A stretch of 14,502 bases of DNA from Methylomicrobium sp. (GTDB taxonomy: Bacteria; Pseudomonadota; Gammaproteobacteria; Methylococcales; Methylomonadaceae). The DNA is taken from positions 1 through 14,502 of the forward strand of contig SLIO01000045.1 of the NCBI GenBank assembly GCA_007135635.1, in the 5' to 3' direction. Made by a program: the position numbers and the translations under genes. A model generated the notes under the pieces. That model worked only from the letters and a program-made list of their open reading frames with translations. It was not told the origin of the DNA and searched no databases. Below, one piece after another: positions 13,757 through 14,502 of the stretch; within the stretch, counting starts at the first letter, position 1; the number at the start of each line of letters is the position of its first letter.

Positions 13757-14104
13757 ATGAAAAATACTCTTGAAATAAAATGGCCTTGGGAAATGATCTG
13801 GATCGAATATGCGGACGAGATTATTGCCCAGATTAAGGAGGCTTTACCTCCGAATCATGAGATACAGACGCATGAGATATTCCCCGGAATCAAGTGGGAT
13901 CGACGCCCCATCTTTATCGTCGATGACGACACCACAGGGCAACGGATTTTAATGAACTTTGAAAAAATGAAACGATGGAAGAAAACGAAGTTCAAGGTTC
14001 CAACGATGAAGGTATTCAAAGACAACGCGGAAATTAGGGCAATGATGGAGAGCGACCACCTGGCGGAATGCGCAAAGTACAACAAGGATGGGAGTCTGAA
14101 ATGA
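13757..14104 (+). CDS. Hypothetical protein, 115 residues
   Basis: I do not recognise this protein. The frame opens at 13709, but those first 16 codons lie within or just past the MITE. The ATG at 13757, 16 bases after the target duplication, is therefore preferred. It begins MKNTLEIKWPWEMIW and has only a weak GAAG as SD. Residues 1-50 are mixed with several tryptophans. Residue stretch IFIVDDDTTGQRILM (about 52-66) looks like a strand-loop with three aspartates. Residues 67-84 are strongly basic (KMKRWKKTKFK) and could contact nucleic acid. The tail is acidic to neutral. The MITE inserted just upstream probably displaced or replaced its promoter. The function is unknown. Confidence 0.6.
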   Translation: MKNTLEIKWPWEMIWIEYADEIIAQIKEALPPNHEIQTHEIFPGIKWDRRPIFIVDDDTTGQRILMNFEKMKRWKKTKFKVPTMKVFKDNAEIRAMMESDHLAECAKYNKDGSLK

Positions 14105-14117
14105 GGGCCTAGTTGAA

Positions 14118-14142
14118 AAATAAAAAAACGGTCTTTTTATTT
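14118..14142. terminator. AT-only hairpin between convergent genes
   Basis: AAATAAAAA (14118-14126) pairs with TTTTTATTT (14134-14142), with T-rich sequence on both strands. It lies 14 bases after the stop of the small orphan gene and downstream of the transposase fragment on the other strand. The all A/T stem makes it a weak candidate. Confidence 0.3.
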
Positions 14143-14197
14143 CCCATATCCAAAAATAGCTATGAATCTAGACCTAACCCTGAGGTATCCCCACAAA

Positions 14198-14502
14198 TTA
14201 CGCCTTTCCCAGAGTTCTGAAATAATCAACCAAGAGAGCCTGAGCGTGTTCCAATAAATTTTCCGGTAATTCAAATACCACATATTGGCAAGCAATTCGG
14301 GCAAGAAAAATGACCGCATAGGGCGAACGGTCACGGTTACTGCAGACTTTGATTTGCCGTTCGATGGCAGTGCCCTTCAAGCCCAGCCCAATCAGCCAAA
14401 GCGCAAAAATGATAAGCGCCGCAATCAATAATAAATTCGCGCGTCGTTCGGCATTTATCCGGCTATCTTGAGTTAAGTCGGCCCCGTAATGCGTGCTTTT
14501 GG
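14198..14502 (-). CDS. Transposase C-terminal part, probable IS4 family (runs off the window)
   Basis: The frame is open from the right edge to TAA at 14198-14200 (101 visible codons), so the 5' part lies beyond the window. The visible protein runs from HYGADLTQDSRINAERRANLLL through IAALIIFALWLIGLG to LLEHAQALLVDYFRTLGKA at its C-terminus. This order is typical of the end of IS4-type DDE transposases: a polar helix (often E/R with D-S-R), then a hydrophobic ALWLIGL helix, then a short basic region and terminal helices. The catalytic DDE residues would be upstream, outside the window. No ATG is needed inside the window; the TTG at 14426-14428 lies mid-domain and is not a real start. One IS end should lie between about 14105 and 14197, but without the other end its inverted repeat cannot be fixed. 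Confidence 0.72.
   Translation of the reverse strand, partial: KSTHYGADLTQDSRINAERRANLLLIAALIIFALWLIGLGLKGTAIERQIKVCSNRDRSPYAVIFLARIACQYVVFELPENLLEHAQALLVDYFRTLGKA

Noticed and set aside
14137..14334. Minus-strand frame of 65 codons overlapping the transposase
   Set aside because: It is out of frame with the transposase sequence, which has the recognisable C-terminal pattern.

Overview
The window is chromosomal DNA from a gammaproteobacterium of roughly even GC. ApaG-ApaH, RlmJ and BaeSR-like proteins all resemble gammaproteobacterial homologues. The gene content, the MCWSGE-type membrane protein and the palindromic repeats make a methanotroph of the Methylococcales my best guess, but that is inference. 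No tRNA, rRNA or CRISPR array is visible.

Left part (1-5522): 6-phosphogluconolactonase (pgl, +) converges on a minus-strand envelope-stress block. Read in transcription order, that block is a two-receiver response regulator with a degenerate first domain, a BaeS-like sensor kinase, a BaeR-like response regulator, a 517-base repeat-rich gap, a Spy/CpxP-like periplasmic protein, and a secreted DUF6515-type protein. In E. coli BaeSR controls spy, so this looks like a compact sensing-plus-periplasmic-chaperone neighbourhood. No RND pump genes (mdtABC) are present.

Middle (5523-10793): a cysteine-containing multi-pass membrane protein of unknown function and the 23S rRNA methyltransferase rlmJ lie on the plus strand. 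They converge on a minus-strand series of icd (type II NADP isocitrate dehydrogenase), a membrane-fusion protein and an ABC ATPase. Those three genes are joined by two ATGA stop-start overlaps, so a TCA-cycle enzyme is translationally coupled to two thirds of a MacAB-like exporter. The permease is absent.

Right part (10861-14502): a secreted ankyrin-repeat protein (-) ends in a terminator that overlaps its stop codon and diverges from apaG-apaH (+). Next come a 382-base non-coding stretch and two small orphan genes. A 144-bp palindromic element lies between the orphans. It has 17-bp GTAA-starting inverted ends and a perfect 8-bp target duplication, the hallmarks of an IS66-type MITE. The window ends inside the C-terminal part of a probable IS4-family transposase (-), so the right end is accessory, transposon-rich DNA.

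The observations best supported directly by the bases are the MITE with its target-site duplication, the icd-MFP-ATPase overlaps with no permease, and the Ser-for-Asp receiver domain upstream of baeSR.
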